The notes under the pieces: generated by a model
The model's database searches: none
Seen by the model: the letters and a program-made list of their open reading frames with translations, nothing else
What the model was told of the DNA's origin: nothing
Part shown: positions 35,121 to 44,488 of the stretch, one piece after another
Layout: every line of letters begins with the position of its first letter
Numbering within the stretch: position 1 is the stretch's first letter
Made by a program: the position numbers and the translations under genes
Assembly: GCF_002270055.1 (NCBI RefSeq)
Contig: NZ_NIBG01000025.1
Location: forward strand, 1-63,208
From: Anaeromicrobium sediminis
GTDB lineage: Bacteria; Bacillota; Clostridia; Peptostreptococcales; Thermotaleaceae
DNA: 63,208 bases
Direction of reading: 5' to 3'

Positions 35121-35558
35121 ATGGATAAAAAATTTTTTATTGTACATAAAAAAATATTACCTGAAGTATTTGAAAAAGTATTAGAGGCAAAGGAATTACT
35201 AAGAACCGGAAAAGCTAAAGGGATAACAGAAGCTACTCAAAAAACGGGCATAAGTAGAAGTACTTTTTATAAGTATAAGGAATATGTATCTCTGCCTTCT
35301 CAATTAGAAGGAGGGCAAAAGGCTACGGTCACTCTTTTACTAGATCATCTGCCAGGAGTATTATCTAAGCTTTTAAATGAAATTGCAGATATGGAAATTA
35401 ATGTGCTTACTATAAATCAGGATATTCCTATAAATGGTATAGCCAATGTGAGCATGACATTTGATCGTTCAAGATGCCAGTTACCAATGGATGAAATAAT
35501 AGGACATTTAAAAAGTATTGAAGGAACTAACAAGGTGAGCCTTGTGGCTATGGAGTAA
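35121..35558 (+). CDS. ACT-domain protein, PheB/UPF0735 family
   Basis: A 145-residue protein: N-terminal helix-turn-helix-like part (about 1-60, with TGISRSTFYKYKEYV) and a C-terminal ACT domain (about 68-143, TVTLLLDHLPGVLSKLLNEI). It is the UPF0735/PheB family, often near homoserine or chorismate genes, which suggests amino-acid sensing, but no effector is known. GACGAGGGGAATATTGT precedes the ATG. The stop codon lies within its own terminator. It is an insertion in the usual clpC-radA order. Confidence 0.88.
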   Translation: MDKKFFIVHKKILPEVFEKVLEAKELLRTGKAKGITEATQKTGISRSTFYKYKEYVSLPSQLEGGQKATVTLLLDHLPGVLSKLLNEIADMEINVLTINQDIPINGIANVSMTFDRSRCQLPMDEIIGHLKSIEGTNKVSLVAME

Positions 35559-35582
35559 AGTAATAACTTTACTCTTTTTTTG
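35554..35582 (+). terminator. Terminator of the ACT-domain gene, overlapping its stop codon
   Basis: GAGTAAAG (35554-35561) pairs with CTTTACTC (35568-35575), then seven T residues; TAA at 35556-35558 is inside the 5' arm. Confidence 0.85.
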
Positions 35583-35634
35583 TGTTTAAGTAGTTCTAAA
35601 GTAGTGATAAACAGTAAATAGACCTATTTATACG

Positions 35635-35663
35635 TTGACTAGTGTAAAATCAAAGTATAAAAT
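35635..35663 (+). promoter_or_regulatory. Likely promoter of radA-disA
   Basis: TTGACT (35635-35640) and TAAAAT (35658-35663) with a 17-bp spacer, about 57 bp before radA. Confidence 0.55.
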
Positions 35664-35719
35664 CAAATTATAAAGGTAATAGTGGAAATAAAAATAATAT
35701 ATAACAAAAAGGTGAAAAG

Positions 35720-37087
35720 ATGGCGAAAAAAGTAAAAAGTGTTTTTGTATGTCAAGAATGTGGAAATGAAAGTCCTAAGTGGATGGGTCAATGTATTTGT
35801 GGAGCATGGAATTCTTTCGTAGAAGAGAAGCCAGTAAAAAATTATACTAAATCTCCTACTCTAACTAGTTCTACATATCCTCAGCCTATAAATAAAATAA
35901 AGACTGCAAATTACGAAAGAGTAGACACACATATAGGTGAATTAAATAGAGTATTAGGGGGTGGTCTTGTAAAAGGATCACTTACACTCATATCTGGAGA
36001 GCCAGGTATAGGTAAATCAACTCTTATATTACAAGCTTCTCACAAAATAGCTAAGCATCATGGTACTGTTTTGTATGTTTCTGGAGAAGAGGCAGAAGAA
36101 CAGATTAGAATGAGAGCTGAGAGACTTGATGCCATTCATGAAAATGTAATGGTAGTATCGGAAACTAACGTAGATGTAATTGAGAATTATATTAAAGAAA
36201 TTAAACCTGCATTTATTATTATAGATTCTATTCAAACCTTATTTAAACCAGACTTATCTTCTGCACCAGGAAGTGTATCACAAGTAAGAGAATGTAGTAA
36301 TGTACTTATGAGAATAGGAAAAGGAAATGATATACCTATATTCATAGTTGCCCATGTAACTAAAACAGGGGATTTAGCAGGGCCTAGAATTTTAGAACAT
36401 TTAGTAGATACAGTACTTAGTTTTACAGGAGAAAGAACTCAAGAATTTAGAGTTGTGAGGGCTGTAAAAAACAGGTTTGGAACTACTAGCGAAATAGGAG
36501 TATTTGAAATGAAAGAAGAGGGGTTAGTAGAAGTAGGTAACCCTTCAGAGATATTTTTAGACAGTTTAAGCTCCGATGTGGAAGGGGCTATAGTAGTTAG
36601 CTCATTAGAAGGAACAAGACCAATACTTCTTGAAATCCAAGCATTGGTTGCTCCTACTAATCTGGGATTTGCAAGGAGAACTGCCGTAGGCATAGATTTA
36701 AATAGATTAAATCTAATGTTAGCCGTTTTAGAGAAGAAAGTAGGATTACCTCTTACTAATCAAGATGTGTATGTAAATGTAGTAGGAGGATTGAAACCAG
36801 AAGGAACTTCTAGTGATTTAGGACTTGCTTTAGCCATATACTCTAGTATGAGAGGAATTAGTATACAGACTACTAAAGTGTTGGCTATAGGAGAGATAAG
36901 TCTTACAGGGGAACTAAGACCCGTATCACATATTGGCAAAATGATAAAGGAAGCTTCTAAAATGGGATTTAAAAAGTGTATAGTGCCGTATAAGAGTGTA
37001 AAAAAAATGGAGAATATAGAAGGAATAAAAATTATAGGAGTAAAATCCTTAAAAGAAGCAATAAATGGAATGTTTTACAGTAAATAG
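35720..37087 (+). CDS. radA: DNA repair protein RadA
   Basis: A RecA-like ATPase that processes recombination intermediates. The 455-residue protein has an N-terminal zinc finger CQECGNESPKWMGQC with CGAW (about 10-29), Walker A SGEPGIGKST (about 94-103), the RadA-specific KNRFG (about 250-254) and a C-terminal Lon-protease-like domain (about 330-455, with KPEGTSSDLGLALAIYSS). AAAAGGTGAAAAG lies before the ATG. It is co-transcribed with disA 40 bp downstream; RadA is known to influence DisA activity at stalled forks. Confidence 0.97.
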   Translation: MAKKVKSVFVCQECGNESPKWMGQCICGAWNSFVEEKPVKNYTKSPTLTSSTYPQPINKIKTANYERVDTHIGELNRVLGGGLVKGSLTLISGEPGIGKSTLILQASHKIAKHHGTVLYVSGEEAEEQIRMRAERLDAIHENVMVVSETNVDVIENYIKEIKPAFIIIDSIQTLFKPDLSSAPGSVSQVRECSNVLMRIGKGNDIPIFIVAHVTKTGDLAGPRILEHLVDTVLSFTGERTQEFRVVRAVKNRFGTTSEIGVFEMKEEGLVEVGNPSEIFLDSLSSDVEGAIVVSSLEGTRPILLEIQALVAPTNLGFARRTAVGIDLNRLNLMLAVLEKKVGLPLTNQDVYVNVVGGLKPEGTSSDLGLALAIYSSMRGISIQTTKVLAIGEISLTGELRPVSHIGKMIKEASKMGFKKCIVPYKSVKKMENIEGIKIIGVKSLKEAINGMFYSK

Positions 37088-37127
37088 GGGTACAATAAGG
37101 ATTAACTAGATTGGGAGGGCTATACAA

Positions 37128-38216
37128 TTGGTAAAAGATGATAAAATAAAAGAAGAAGGGATAATGGAATCCATAAGAAGATTAGCTCCAGGAACTCCTC
37201 TTAGAGAAGGTCTTGAAAATATCCTTAGAGCCAAAACTGGAGCCTTAATTGTAATAGGAGATACTAAAGATGTAATGAACTTGGTAGATGGTGGCTTTAA
37301 TATTAACATGGATTTAACACCAGCTTATATGTATGAATTGGCTAAAATGGATGGAGCCATAATACTCAGTTCAGATGCTAAAAAAATATTATATGCCAAT
37401 ACACAATTAATTCCAGATCCATCTATTCCTTCATCGGAGACTGGAATAAGACATAGGACAGCAGAACGTGTTGCTAGGCAAACAGGACTTATTGTTATAT
37501 CAATTTCTCAAAGACGAAATATAATTACCATATATAAGGGATATTCAAAGTATATTGTTCAGGATACTAATAAAATATTAAATAAAGCCAATCAAGCCAT
37601 ACAAACTTTGGAAAAATATAAAAAAGTACTAGATCAAGCCATGACAAATTTAACAGCCCTAGAATTTGAAGATTTAGTTACCATATATGATGTGGCAGTA
37701 GTTATACAGAGAACGGAAATGGTAATGAAAGTAGTTGGAGAAATAGATAAGTATATAAGAGAATTAGGAAATGAAGGCCGACTTGTAAATATGCAGTTAG
37801 AAGAGTTATTAGCTAATGTAAAGGAAGATGGAGAGCAGATAATTAAAGATTATATACATGATTCTAGAGTTGAGGATATTCTCCATGCATCAAGGGAGAT
37901 AAAGTATTTATCCTCTGATGAATTATTGGATTTAACAAATATATGTAAGATATTAGGGTACTATGGTGGAATAGATGTGTTATTAGACACACCAGTACAT
38001 CCTAGAGGATATAGAATGTTAAGCAAAATACAAAGGTTACCTATGGCAATCATTCACAAGGTAGTGCTACATTTTGGCAATTTCCAAAAAATATTAAAGG
38101 CAACTACTGATGAATTAGACGATGTGGAAGGTATAGGAGAAATTAGAGCAAGAACCATTAAAGAGGGACTAAGAAGAGTTCAAGAGATAGCTTCTTTAGA
38201 TAGACATATAAGATAA
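37128..38216 (+). CDS. disA: Diadenylate cyclase DisA (DNA integrity scanning)
   Basis: It makes c-di-AMP from two ATP and halts when it meets branched DNA. The 362-residue protein has the DAC domain with AKMDGAIIL (about 74-82) and GIRHRTAER (about 105-113), a helical linker, and C-terminal helix-hairpin-helix DNA-binding motifs (DDVEGIGEIRARTIKEGL). A TTG start 8 bases after GGGAGG gives the length of known DisA (360 in Bacillus); the next in-frame ATG at 37164 would trim only 12 residues. It follows radA. Confidence 0.96.
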   Translation: MVKDDKIKEEGIMESIRRLAPGTPLREGLENILRAKTGALIVIGDTKDVMNLVDGGFNINMDLTPAYMYELAKMDGAIILSSDAKKILYANTQLIPDPSIPSSETGIRHRTAERVARQTGLIVISISQRRNIITIYKGYSKYIVQDTNKILNKANQAIQTLEKYKKVLDQAMTNLTALEFEDLVTIYDVAVVIQRTEMVMKVVGEIDKYIRELGNEGRLVNMQLEELLANVKEDGEQIIKDYIHDSRVEDILHASREIKYLSSDELLDLTNICKILGYYGGIDVLLDTPVHPRGYRMLSKIQRLPMAIIHKVVLHFGNFQKILKATTDELDDVEGIGEIRARTIKEGLRRVQEIASLDRHIR

Positions 38217-38244
38217 AAGAGACCTTTTTCAAGGTCTCTTTTTT
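38216..38244. terminator. Bidirectional terminator after disA
   Basis: AAAGAGACC pairs with GGTCTCTTT around a TTTTTCAA loop, with a T-run; shared with the convergent minus-strand gene. Confidence 0.8.
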
Positions 38245-38638
38245 AATATAAATTAAATTTTCCTAGAGTTTCCATTTGCATTATTTGCTTCTTTATTATA
38301 TCTGATACATCCATGTTAAGTCCATTGCATATACCTACTAAGTAAAATAAGTGATTACCTATTTCCTCTTCTATTTTATCCCTGCAAGTTTCACATAAAT
38401 CTCCTTTAATATGAGTATCCATGAAATTATTTAGTTCATTAAATGAGACATCAGAAGGTATTTGTTGCTTTTGTGCTTCTATTTTAACACAACCACAGTT
38501 TGTTACAGTTTTTATAATAGCTCGATTGACTTTAGAACAGCTTTCCTGATATTTTGAGAGTAAATCTAATATACTTTTATGCCTTATTAACAGTTCATCT
38601 ACTTTCTTTTGAAATTCATAGCATCTATAGTCACTCAT
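38243..38638 (-). CDS. MazG-like conserved clostridial protein
   Basis: A 131-residue protein conserved in clostridia. The N-terminal half is helical with CGCVKI near residue 48-53; the C-terminal half has CETCRDK (about 81-87) and EEEIGNHLFYLVGICNGLNM (about 90-109), which follows the MazG/NTP-pyrophosphohydrolase helix pattern ExxxNxxFxL. Database records name relatives as DUF1573 or MazG-like. A nucleotide pyrophosphatase role is possible but ligands cannot be confirmed. It is convergent with disA and has a weak AGAGGTGAAAAT ribosome-binding site. Confidence 0.6.
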   Translation of the reverse strand: MSDYRCYEFQKKVDELLIRHKSILDLLSKYQESCSKVNRAIIKTVTNCGCVKIEAQKQQIPSDVSFNELNNFMDTHIKGDLCETCRDKIEEEIGNHLFYLVGICNGLNMDVSDIIKKQIMQMETLGKFNLY

Positions 38639-38936
38639 ATTTTCACCTCTGATAAAATTAATAATATTATGTTTAACTTTATTGTATAATACTATTCAGA
38701 AAAAATAAAGGGTATTTGAAAATCAAACAGAAAATTATGAAAACTAACTAAAAGTCTATGCTTATTTTTTAGCAATTAGACTTTTTTATTTACTAAAAAA
38801 TTAAAGTTTACATGAAAATTACATGAAGTTAATAAATGGATAAATTAAACAATGTATATATAATAATAGAGCCTATTAGAGTGGGTAGGGGTATGAATAA
38901 TATGTAAATACTCTAGGATGGGAGTGTTGATCACAA

Positions 38937-41114
38937 ATGATGAGAAAGTATTATGACAAGTTTGTAGGAAAAATAAATAAGTGGGGGATAAGGAAAAAAA
39001 CAGGTAAGAATAGGGGAATAGGGTGTAAGTTCAAAACTATAAAGAAATTAACTGAGTATAAAGAGAAAATAAAGAAGTTAAAAAGCACAAAGGAATTAAT
39101 CAAGTATATAGGCCAAATAAGAGGAATAAAATTAAGTTTAGGGACTAAATTTATCCTACCCTTTGTCATATCCTTGATTATTCTTTTAGTAATTTTATCT
39201 GGAATGATTACTAAATTAACAAAGGAAGCTTTTACAAATACAACAACAACTATTATGAAAATCGTTAATGAACAAGGGGCTGCATTAGTAGGAAGGCAAT
39301 TAGAGAAAAACTTAATGGAAATTAACCTTATAGCAGATAATGAACTCATAAAAAATCCTAACTCTTCATGGGATAAACAAAGAGAACTTTTATTGAAATA
39401 TGTTAATAAGAATAATTACAAACGTATATTACTTGTAGATTTAGAAGGAAATTTCAAATCTACAGATGGTAAAGAAAATAATTTAGGGGAAAGAAAAGAT
39501 TTTTCGGGGGCAGTTAACGGTACTCCATCTATATATGAGCCTTTTTTAAATTCAGAAGGTGAATTTTTAATGAGCTATATGACCCCTATTTATCACGAAG
39601 GGGAAATTTCAGGCGCATTAGGAATTATTAAAGATGGCAATGAATTTTCAAATATTATTGGAAATGTTAATTTTTTAAATAGTGGAGAGGCATATATTAT
39701 TGATCAATCAGGTAAACTCATTGGAAGTAGTACCAACAAAATGGAAAAATATTTAGAAGCGGGATATTATACTAAAGGAAACTTTAGAAAGGATCCAAAC
39801 CTTAGAGAGTTATCTAAATTTGTATCAAGGGCAAAAACAGGTACATATACGTACACCCTAGATGAAGAAAAATTCCATGTTGCTTATGAGCATCTTCCTA
39901 TGAAAAATTGGGGATTTTTAGTATCCGTTAATGATAAAGATTTTTCTAATATGTCTAGGGCTTTGGTAAATCCTATCCTCGTTATGATTGCTATAGTTAT
40001 GATATTAGCCATAGTATTAAGTATGATAACGGCTAAGGTGTTAAAAAATAAGTTTTCTAAATTAGAAAATACTTTGGAAAATTTTTCGGAAGGAGATTTT
40101 GCTAAGGAAATTGTTATTCCTAATTCTAAGGATGAAATAGAAGATATTTATGTAAAAGTGAAGGAATCACAAAGTAATTTAAGACAAATGATATCTCAAA
40201 TAAAAAGGAACTCTGGAAATTTAGATGAAGAAAGTAATCATTTGAAAAGTATTTCGGAAAAACTTTTAGATACATCATATACTATGAAAAATGCCATGAA
40301 TGAAATATCAGATAAAAATAATTTCCAAACGGAGGATTTAATACATATAAATAGTACCGTTGAAGAGTTTGGTAACAGAATAAGTGGAATTACTAAAAAT
40401 ATTGAAACAATCGATAAAGATATTGTACTAATTAATAATAAATCTAATAAGAGTAACGAAGAAATGAAAGGTTTAATAGAAGAAATTAAAAAATTTGAAG
40501 AGAGCTTCATAGAATTTACCAAGGTGATTTTCAATATAAACTCTAAAATCGAGTCAGTTACTAAATTTACAAATACTATTACTAAAATCTCAAACCAAAC
40601 AAATTTACTTGCACTAAATTCTGCAATTGAAGCAGCCAGGGCAGGAGAAATGGGAAGGGGTTTTTCCGTTGTAGCTGATGAAATAAGAAAATTAGCTGAA
40701 GAAAGTAAGAATGCGGCAATGGAAATTAGTGGAATAACCCAAGAGATATTGGATGATTCAAAACGAATGTCTGAAAGAACAAATGAAATTGATGAAGAAT
40801 TAAGGGCACAAAGATATTATATTGAAAATATGATTGGATCATCTGAAACAATAAATGATCTAATTGATCATATAGCACCTCAAATAAATCATATAACAGG
40901 ATCTATTCAAAATATAGAGAAGGAAAAATCAGATATTGCAATGAAAATAGAGAATATTACTAGTATGTCAGAACAAATCACTTGTACTACTAAGGATGTG
41001 GTTAATTCAACAGAAGAACTTAGTTTATGCAGTGAAGATGTAAATAACATAACAAATATGTTAAACACCATGTCCACCGAATTAAATAAGGAAATTGACA
41101 AATTCAAGGTATAG
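38937..41114 (+). CDS. Methyl-accepting chemotaxis protein
   Basis: A 725-residue receptor: cytoplasmic basic N-terminus of about 65 residues (unusually long), membrane helix about 69-93, double-Cache-type sensor domain to about 335, second membrane helix about 338-361, HAMP (about 362-415) and signalling domain. The hairpin tip [18 protein letters not shown] lies near 553-570, followed by [18 protein letters not shown]. The Cache fold usually binds small molecules, but no ligand is predictable. GGATGGGAGTG lies before the ATG pair at 38937/38940. It stands alone between disA and carD. Confidence 0.93.
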   Translation: MMRKYYDKFVGKINKWGIRKKTGKNRGIGCKFKTIKKLTEYKEKIKKLKSTKELIKYIGQIRGIKLSLGTKFILPFVISLIILLVILSGMITKLTKEAFTNTTTTIMKIVNEQGAALVGRQLEKNLMEINLIADNELIKNPNSSWDKQRELLLKYVNKNNYKRILLVDLEGNFKSTDGKENNLGERKDFSGAVNGTPSIYEPFLNSEGEFLMSYMTPIYHEGEISGALGIIKDGNEFSNIIGNVNFLNSGEAYIIDQSGKLIGSSTNKMEKYLEAGYYTKGNFRKDPNLRELSKFVSRAKTGTYTYTLDEEKFHVAYEHLPMKNWGFLVSVNDKDFSNMSRALVNPILVMIAIVMILAIVLSMITAKVLKNKFSKLENTLENFSEGDFAKEIVIPNSKDEIEDIYVKVKESQSNLRQMISQIKRNSGNLDEESNHLKSISEKLLDTSYTMKNAMNEISDKNNFQTEDLIHINSTVEEFGNRISGITKNIETIDKDIVLINNKSNKSNEEMKGLIEEIKKFEESFIEFTKVIFNINSKIESVTKFTNTITKISNQTNLLALNSAIEAARAGEMGRGFSVVADEIRKLAEESKNAAMEISGITQEILDDSKRMSERTNEIDEELRAQRYYIENMIGSSETINDLIDHIAPQINHITGSIQNIEKEKSDIAMKIENITSMSEQITCTTKDVVNSTEELSLCSEDVNNITNMLNTMSTELNKEIDKFKV

Positions 41115-41243
41115 GATGAAATCTACTTAATAGCTAAGAAGAAAAATCTTTTAAGTAAAGACCCCACAATAAATTGTTATTGTATACAAGAGAAAAAACT
41201 ATTGACATGACTGTGCTGTCTGTGATAAAATTAAATATTTTTC

Positions 41244-41272
41244 TTGACTAAATTGTCAAAATATTATATACT
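41244..41272 (+). promoter_or_regulatory. Promoter of carD
   Basis: TTGACT (41244-41249), 17-bp spacer, TATACT (41267-41272), about 38 bp before the start codon. Confidence 0.85.
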
Positions 41273-41309
41273 AATTTTAGGCAATGTAAAATGTGGGAGG
41301 TTTTGCTCT

Positions 41310-41786
41310 ATGTTTAATATAGGCGACAAAGTGGTATATCCTATGCACGGTGCAGGTATAATTGAAGCTGTAGAAGAAAAAGAAATCCTAGGTAAAAAGA
41401 GAAAATACTATATTATGAGAATGCCCATTGGCAATATGAAGGTTATGATTCCTTTAAAAAATGTGGAAGAAGCTGGTTTAAGGGAAGTTATATCTCTAGA
41501 TGAGGTGGATCAGGTATTAGCTGTTTTGAGTGATGATATATCAAGAATGCCAAAGAACTGGAATAGAAGATATAGAGCAAATATGGATAAGATTCGAAGT
41601 GGAGATATATACGAAGTGGCAATGGTAGTTAGGAACCTCATGCTTAGAGATAGGGAGAAGGGGTTATCTACAGGTGAGAGAAAAATGCTTGCTAATGCAA
41701 AGCAAATATTGATAAGTGAAATTGTATTAGCAAAGGATCTAGAAGAGAAAACTGCAGAAGAGTTGATAGATACAGCCATATTATAA
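41310..41786 (+). CDS. CarD-family transcriptional regulator
   Basis: A 158-residue protein with the N-terminal RNA-polymerase-interacting domain (MFNIGDKVVYPMHGAGIIEA, about 1-60) and the helical C-terminal domain (IRSGDIYEVAMVVRNLMLRD). CarD binds the beta subunit of RNA polymerase and steadies open complexes, notably at rRNA promoters. The start at 41310 follows GTGGGAGG; the longer open frame would begin at the -35 box and is rejected. It precedes the PIN/TRAM gene as in many clostridia. Confidence 0.93.
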   Translation: MFNIGDKVVYPMHGAGIIEAVEEKEILGKKRKYYIMRMPIGNMKVMIPLKNVEEAGLREVISLDEVDQVLAVLSDDISRMPKNWNRRYRANMDKIRSGDIYEVAMVVRNLMLRDREKGLSTGERKMLANAKQILISEIVLAKDLEEKTAEELIDTAIL

Positions 41787-41794
41787 AGTTTAAT

Positions 41795-41827
41795 TTAGGA
41801 CGCTTATTAATATTAGCGTCCTATTTT
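41795..41827 (+). terminator. Terminator of carD
   Basis: TAGGACGC pairs with GCGTCCTA across an A/T-rich loop, followed by TTTTT. Confidence 0.75.
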
Positions 41828-41900
41828 TAAATATATGGTTGTTTTGATTATAAAATTATATTAATATGGATATAATTAATGGATAGGAGGTGAAAAGATA

Positions 41901-43022
41901 ATGTTTAACAAAATAATTAGAGGAGCCCTAACATTAGCAGGAGCTTCAGCCGGATATGCATTATCTGTACTATTTGTTGATGTATGGGAAAATCAACAAC
42001 TTTTTAATATACCTGATCTGACGCCTATGACCGAATTGTCCATATGGTTGTCAGGAGCTTTAATTGGAGCTATTATATTATTTTTAACAACACCGAGGTT
42101 GATGTCAAAAGGTCTAAATACAGCTAATCGGTTAGAAAAAGAATTACAAAAGATACCAACTATGGATATTATTATTGGTTCATTCGGTCTTATATTAGGT
42201 TTATTTATTGCCTATTTAATTGGAAGCCTTTTAACGAAAATACCAATACCTTTTCTAGGGACGGCATTATCATTTGTAGTTTACATATTCTTAGGTTATC
42301 TAGGTATAAGTATTGCAACAAAAAAGAAAGATGAACTTGGCAATATAGCATCTGCTATAAAGAAAATTCCAAGTGCAAAAGAAAAGACTCAAACAAAGAA
42401 GCCAGAAGGAGCTTCACCTAAGATATTAGATACAAGTGTTATTATAGATGGAAGAATAGCAGATATTACTCAAACAGGTTTTATAGAAGGACCACTAGTC
42501 ATACCAGAATTTGTTTTAGAGGAATTAAGACATATAGCAGATTCATCTGATAGTTTAAAGAGAACAAGAGGTAGAAGAGGCCTTGATATATTAAATAAAA
42601 TTCAAAAGGAAATAAAAGCAGAAGTAGTTATAACTGACAAAGATTTTGACGAAGTTTCAGAGGTGGATATTAAATTACTTAGATTAGCCCAATTCATGTC
42701 TGGAAAAGTAGTTACTAATGACTATAACTTAAATAAGGTTGCTGAATTACAAGGAGTTCCTGTACTTAACATAAACGAACTGGCAAATGCACTAAAACCA
42801 GTAGTGTTGCCAGGCGAAGAAATGGTAGTACATGTAATTAAAGAAGGTAAAGAATCTGGTCAAGGTGTAGCCTACTTAGATGATGGTACTATGATAGTTG
42901 TAGAAGGTGGAAGAAAACACATTGGTCAAACTATGGGAGTATTAGTAACCAGTGTACTACAAACAGCAGCAGGACGAATGATCTTTGCTAAACCAAAGGG
43001 AATTGTAGATAAAACGGCATAA
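41901..43022 (+). CDS. PIN/TRAM domain membrane protein, YacL family
   Basis: A 373-residue protein: four membrane helices in the first 140 residues (about 6-26, 45-66, 88-110 and 115-138), a PIN-type RNase domain (about 170-290) starting [15 protein letters not shown] with the catalytic aspartates, and a C-terminal TRAM RNA-binding domain (about 305-365). This architecture is the YacL family, possibly a membrane-anchored RNase. ATAGGAGGTG lies before the ATG. It precedes ispD in the order found in Bacillus (yacL-ispD-ispF). Confidence 0.92.
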   Translation: MFNKIIRGALTLAGASAGYALSVLFVDVWENQQLFNIPDLTPMTELSIWLSGALIGAIILFLTTPRLMSKGLNTANRLEKELQKIPTMDIIIGSFGLILGLFIAYLIGSLLTKIPIPFLGTALSFVVYIFLGYLGISIATKKKDELGNIASAIKKIPSAKEKTQTKKPEGASPKILDTSVIIDGRIADITQTGFIEGPLVIPEFVLEELRHIADSSDSLKRTRGRRGLDILNKIQKEIKAEVVITDKDFDEVSEVDIKLLRLAQFMSGKVVTNDYNLNKVAELQGVPVLNINELANALKPVVLPGEEMVVHVIKEGKESGQGVAYLDDGTMIVVEGGRKHIGQTMGVLVTSVLQTAAGRMIFAKPKGIVDKTA

Positions 43023-43033
43023 TATATCATATT

Positions 43034-43065
43034 AATAACCTGGCATTTTGCCAGGTTATTTTAAT
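43034..43065 (+). terminator. Terminator of the PIN/TRAM gene
   Basis: A 12-bp perfect stem AATAACCTGGCA with TGCCAGGTTATT (43034-43045 with 43049-43060) and T-rich tail. Confidence 0.8.
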
Positions 43066-43090
43066 TATTAAATTTATAGGGGGGATATAC

Positions 43091-43159
43091 ATGGACTTGA
43101 AAATATACTATGAAAATGATATTTTAACCTATAGAGTATATTTTTTAAAGGAGAAATAA
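43091..43159 (+). CDS. Possible 22-codon upstream open reading frame of ispD
   Basis: ATG at 43091 follows a strong AGGGGGGATATAC ribosome-binding site and encodes MDLKIYYENDILTYRVYFLK plus two residues. Its stop TAA (43157-43159) ends one base before the ispD ATG, so the two would be coupled. The ispD ribosome-binding site AAAGGAG lies inside it. It could be a leader peptide or a fortuitous frame; no homologue is known to me. Confidence 0.4.
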   Translation: MDLKIYYENDILTYRVYFLKEK

Positions 43160-43160
43160 T

Positions 43161-43853
43161 ATGAATACAGCAATTATTTTAGCGGCAGGAAAAGGGAGCC
43201 GCATGAAGGCTCAACTTAATAAACAATATTTAATATTAAAGGAAAAGCCTATTTTGGCTCATACCATAAGTGTTTTTGAAGAAAGTCCTTTAATAGATGA
43301 AATAATTCTTGTTATTAGTGAATTTGAACATGACCTTTGTAAAAATAAAATATTAGATAAATATAAATTTAAAAAAGTGAAAAAAATAGTAAGTGGAGGG
43401 AAAGAAAGGCAGCATTCTGTATTAAAGGGTATAAATGCAGTGAATGAAAAGACAGACATAGTATTGATACACGATGGAGCACGACCACTTCTTACTAAGA
43501 ATGTAATAAAAAAGTGCGTTGATTCTGCTAAGGAATATGGAGCCGCATCGGTAGGAGTTCCCATAAAGGAAACTATAAAAATTATGGGTAAGGATAAGTT
43601 TGTAAAATACACACCGAAGAGAGAAAACGTATGGGTAACTCAAACGCCGCAGGCCTTTAGTATAGAAGTTATTAAGAGAGCCCATGAAGTTGCCATAGAA
43701 CAGGAAATTTTAGGTACAGACGATGCCATGTTAGTAGAACATATGGGTGGAGATGTTAAGATGGTAGAAGGAGATTATGAAAATATAAAAATAACTACTC
43801 CTGATGATTTAATAACAGCAGAGGCCATACTGGCACATAAGAAGCATATATAA
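43161..43853 (+). CDS. ispD: 2-C-methyl-D-erythritol 4-phosphate cytidylyltransferase
   Basis: Third step of the MEP isoprenoid pathway: it transfers CMP to methylerythritol phosphate. The 230-residue protein begins with the nucleotide-binding loop AAGKGSRMKAQLNKQYL (about 7-23), has VLIHDGARPLL (about 103-113) and VWVTQTPQAF (about 157-166). AAAGGAG precedes the ATG. It forms an operon with ispF 24 bp downstream. Confidence 0.97.
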   Translation: MNTAIILAAGKGSRMKAQLNKQYLILKEKPILAHTISVFEESPLIDEIILVISEFEHDLCKNKILDKYKFKKVKKIVSGGKERQHSVLKGINAVNEKTDIVLIHDGARPLLTKNVIKKCVDSAKEYGAASVGVPIKETIKIMGKDKFVKYTPKRENVWVTQTPQAFSIEVIKRAHEVAIEQEILGTDDAMLVEHMGGDVKMVEGDYENIKITTPDDLITAEAILAHKKHI

Positions 43854-43877
43854 TCTTAAACTAAGGAGGAAATCATA

Positions 43878-44351
43878 ATGAGAGTTGGATTGGGTTATGA
43901 TGTACATAAATTAGTAGAAGGAAGAGAATTAATAATAGGAGGAGTTAATATAGATTACCATCTAGGTTTACTTGGTCATTCAGATGCGGATGTATTACTA
44001 CATGCCATAAAGGATGCCATATTAGGAGCAGCAGCCCTAGGAGATATAGGTAAGCACTTTCCAGATACGGACCCTAAATATAAGGGGGCAAGTAGTATAG
44101 AATTATTAAAAGAAGTTAATAGGATAGTAAGGGAGAAGGGGTATAAGGTAAATAATATAGATTCTACCATAATAGCTCAAGCCCCAAAGATGGCACCTCA
44201 TATAGAAAAGATGAGAGAAAATATAGCCACTAGCCTAGGAGTAGACATGGACTGTATAAATGTAAAGGCAACTACTACGGAAAAATTAGGTTTTACAGGA
44301 AGAAAAGAAGGCATAGCAGCAGAAGCTATTGCAAGCATTGTGAGTATATAG
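43878..44351 (+). CDS. ispF: 2-C-methyl-D-erythritol 2,4-cyclodiphosphate synthase
   Basis: It cyclises CDP-methylerythritol diphosphate in the MEP pathway; a zinc-dependent trimer. The 157-residue protein starts [20 protein letters not shown] with zinc ligands in GYDVH (D8, H10) and H42 region [12 protein letters not shown], and the Lys-Thr loop [17 protein letters not shown] near the C-terminus. AAGGAGG lies before the ATG. Second gene of ispDF. Confidence 0.97.
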   Translation: MRVGLGYDVHKLVEGRELIIGGVNIDYHLGLLGHSDADVLLHAIKDAILGAAALGDIGKHFPDTDPKYKGASSIELLKEVNRIVREKGYKVNNIDSTIIAQAPKMAPHIEKMRENIATSLGVDMDCINVKATTTEKLGFTGRKEGIAAEAIASIVSI

Positions 44352-44368
44352 ATAGAGGCCATAGTAGT

Positions 44369-44389
44369 AGCCTATAAAAGGCTTTTTAC
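44369..44389 (+). terminator. Probable terminator of ispDF
   Basis: A short AGCCT/AGGCT stem with TTTTT tail, just before the gltX promoter. Confidence 0.5.
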
Positions 44390-44396
44390 TATATCC

Positions 44397-44425
44397 TTGA
44401 TTAAGGATATTATTTCATATATAAT
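44397..44425 (+). promoter_or_regulatory. Promoter of gltX
   Basis: TTGATT (44397-44402), 17-bp spacer, TATAAT (44420-44425), 64 bp before the start codon. Confidence 0.75.
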
Positions 44426-44488
44426 AAAAAGATGTAAATATAGATATAAACACAAAAATTTAAATAGATAATCTAAGGAGGAATTTGT

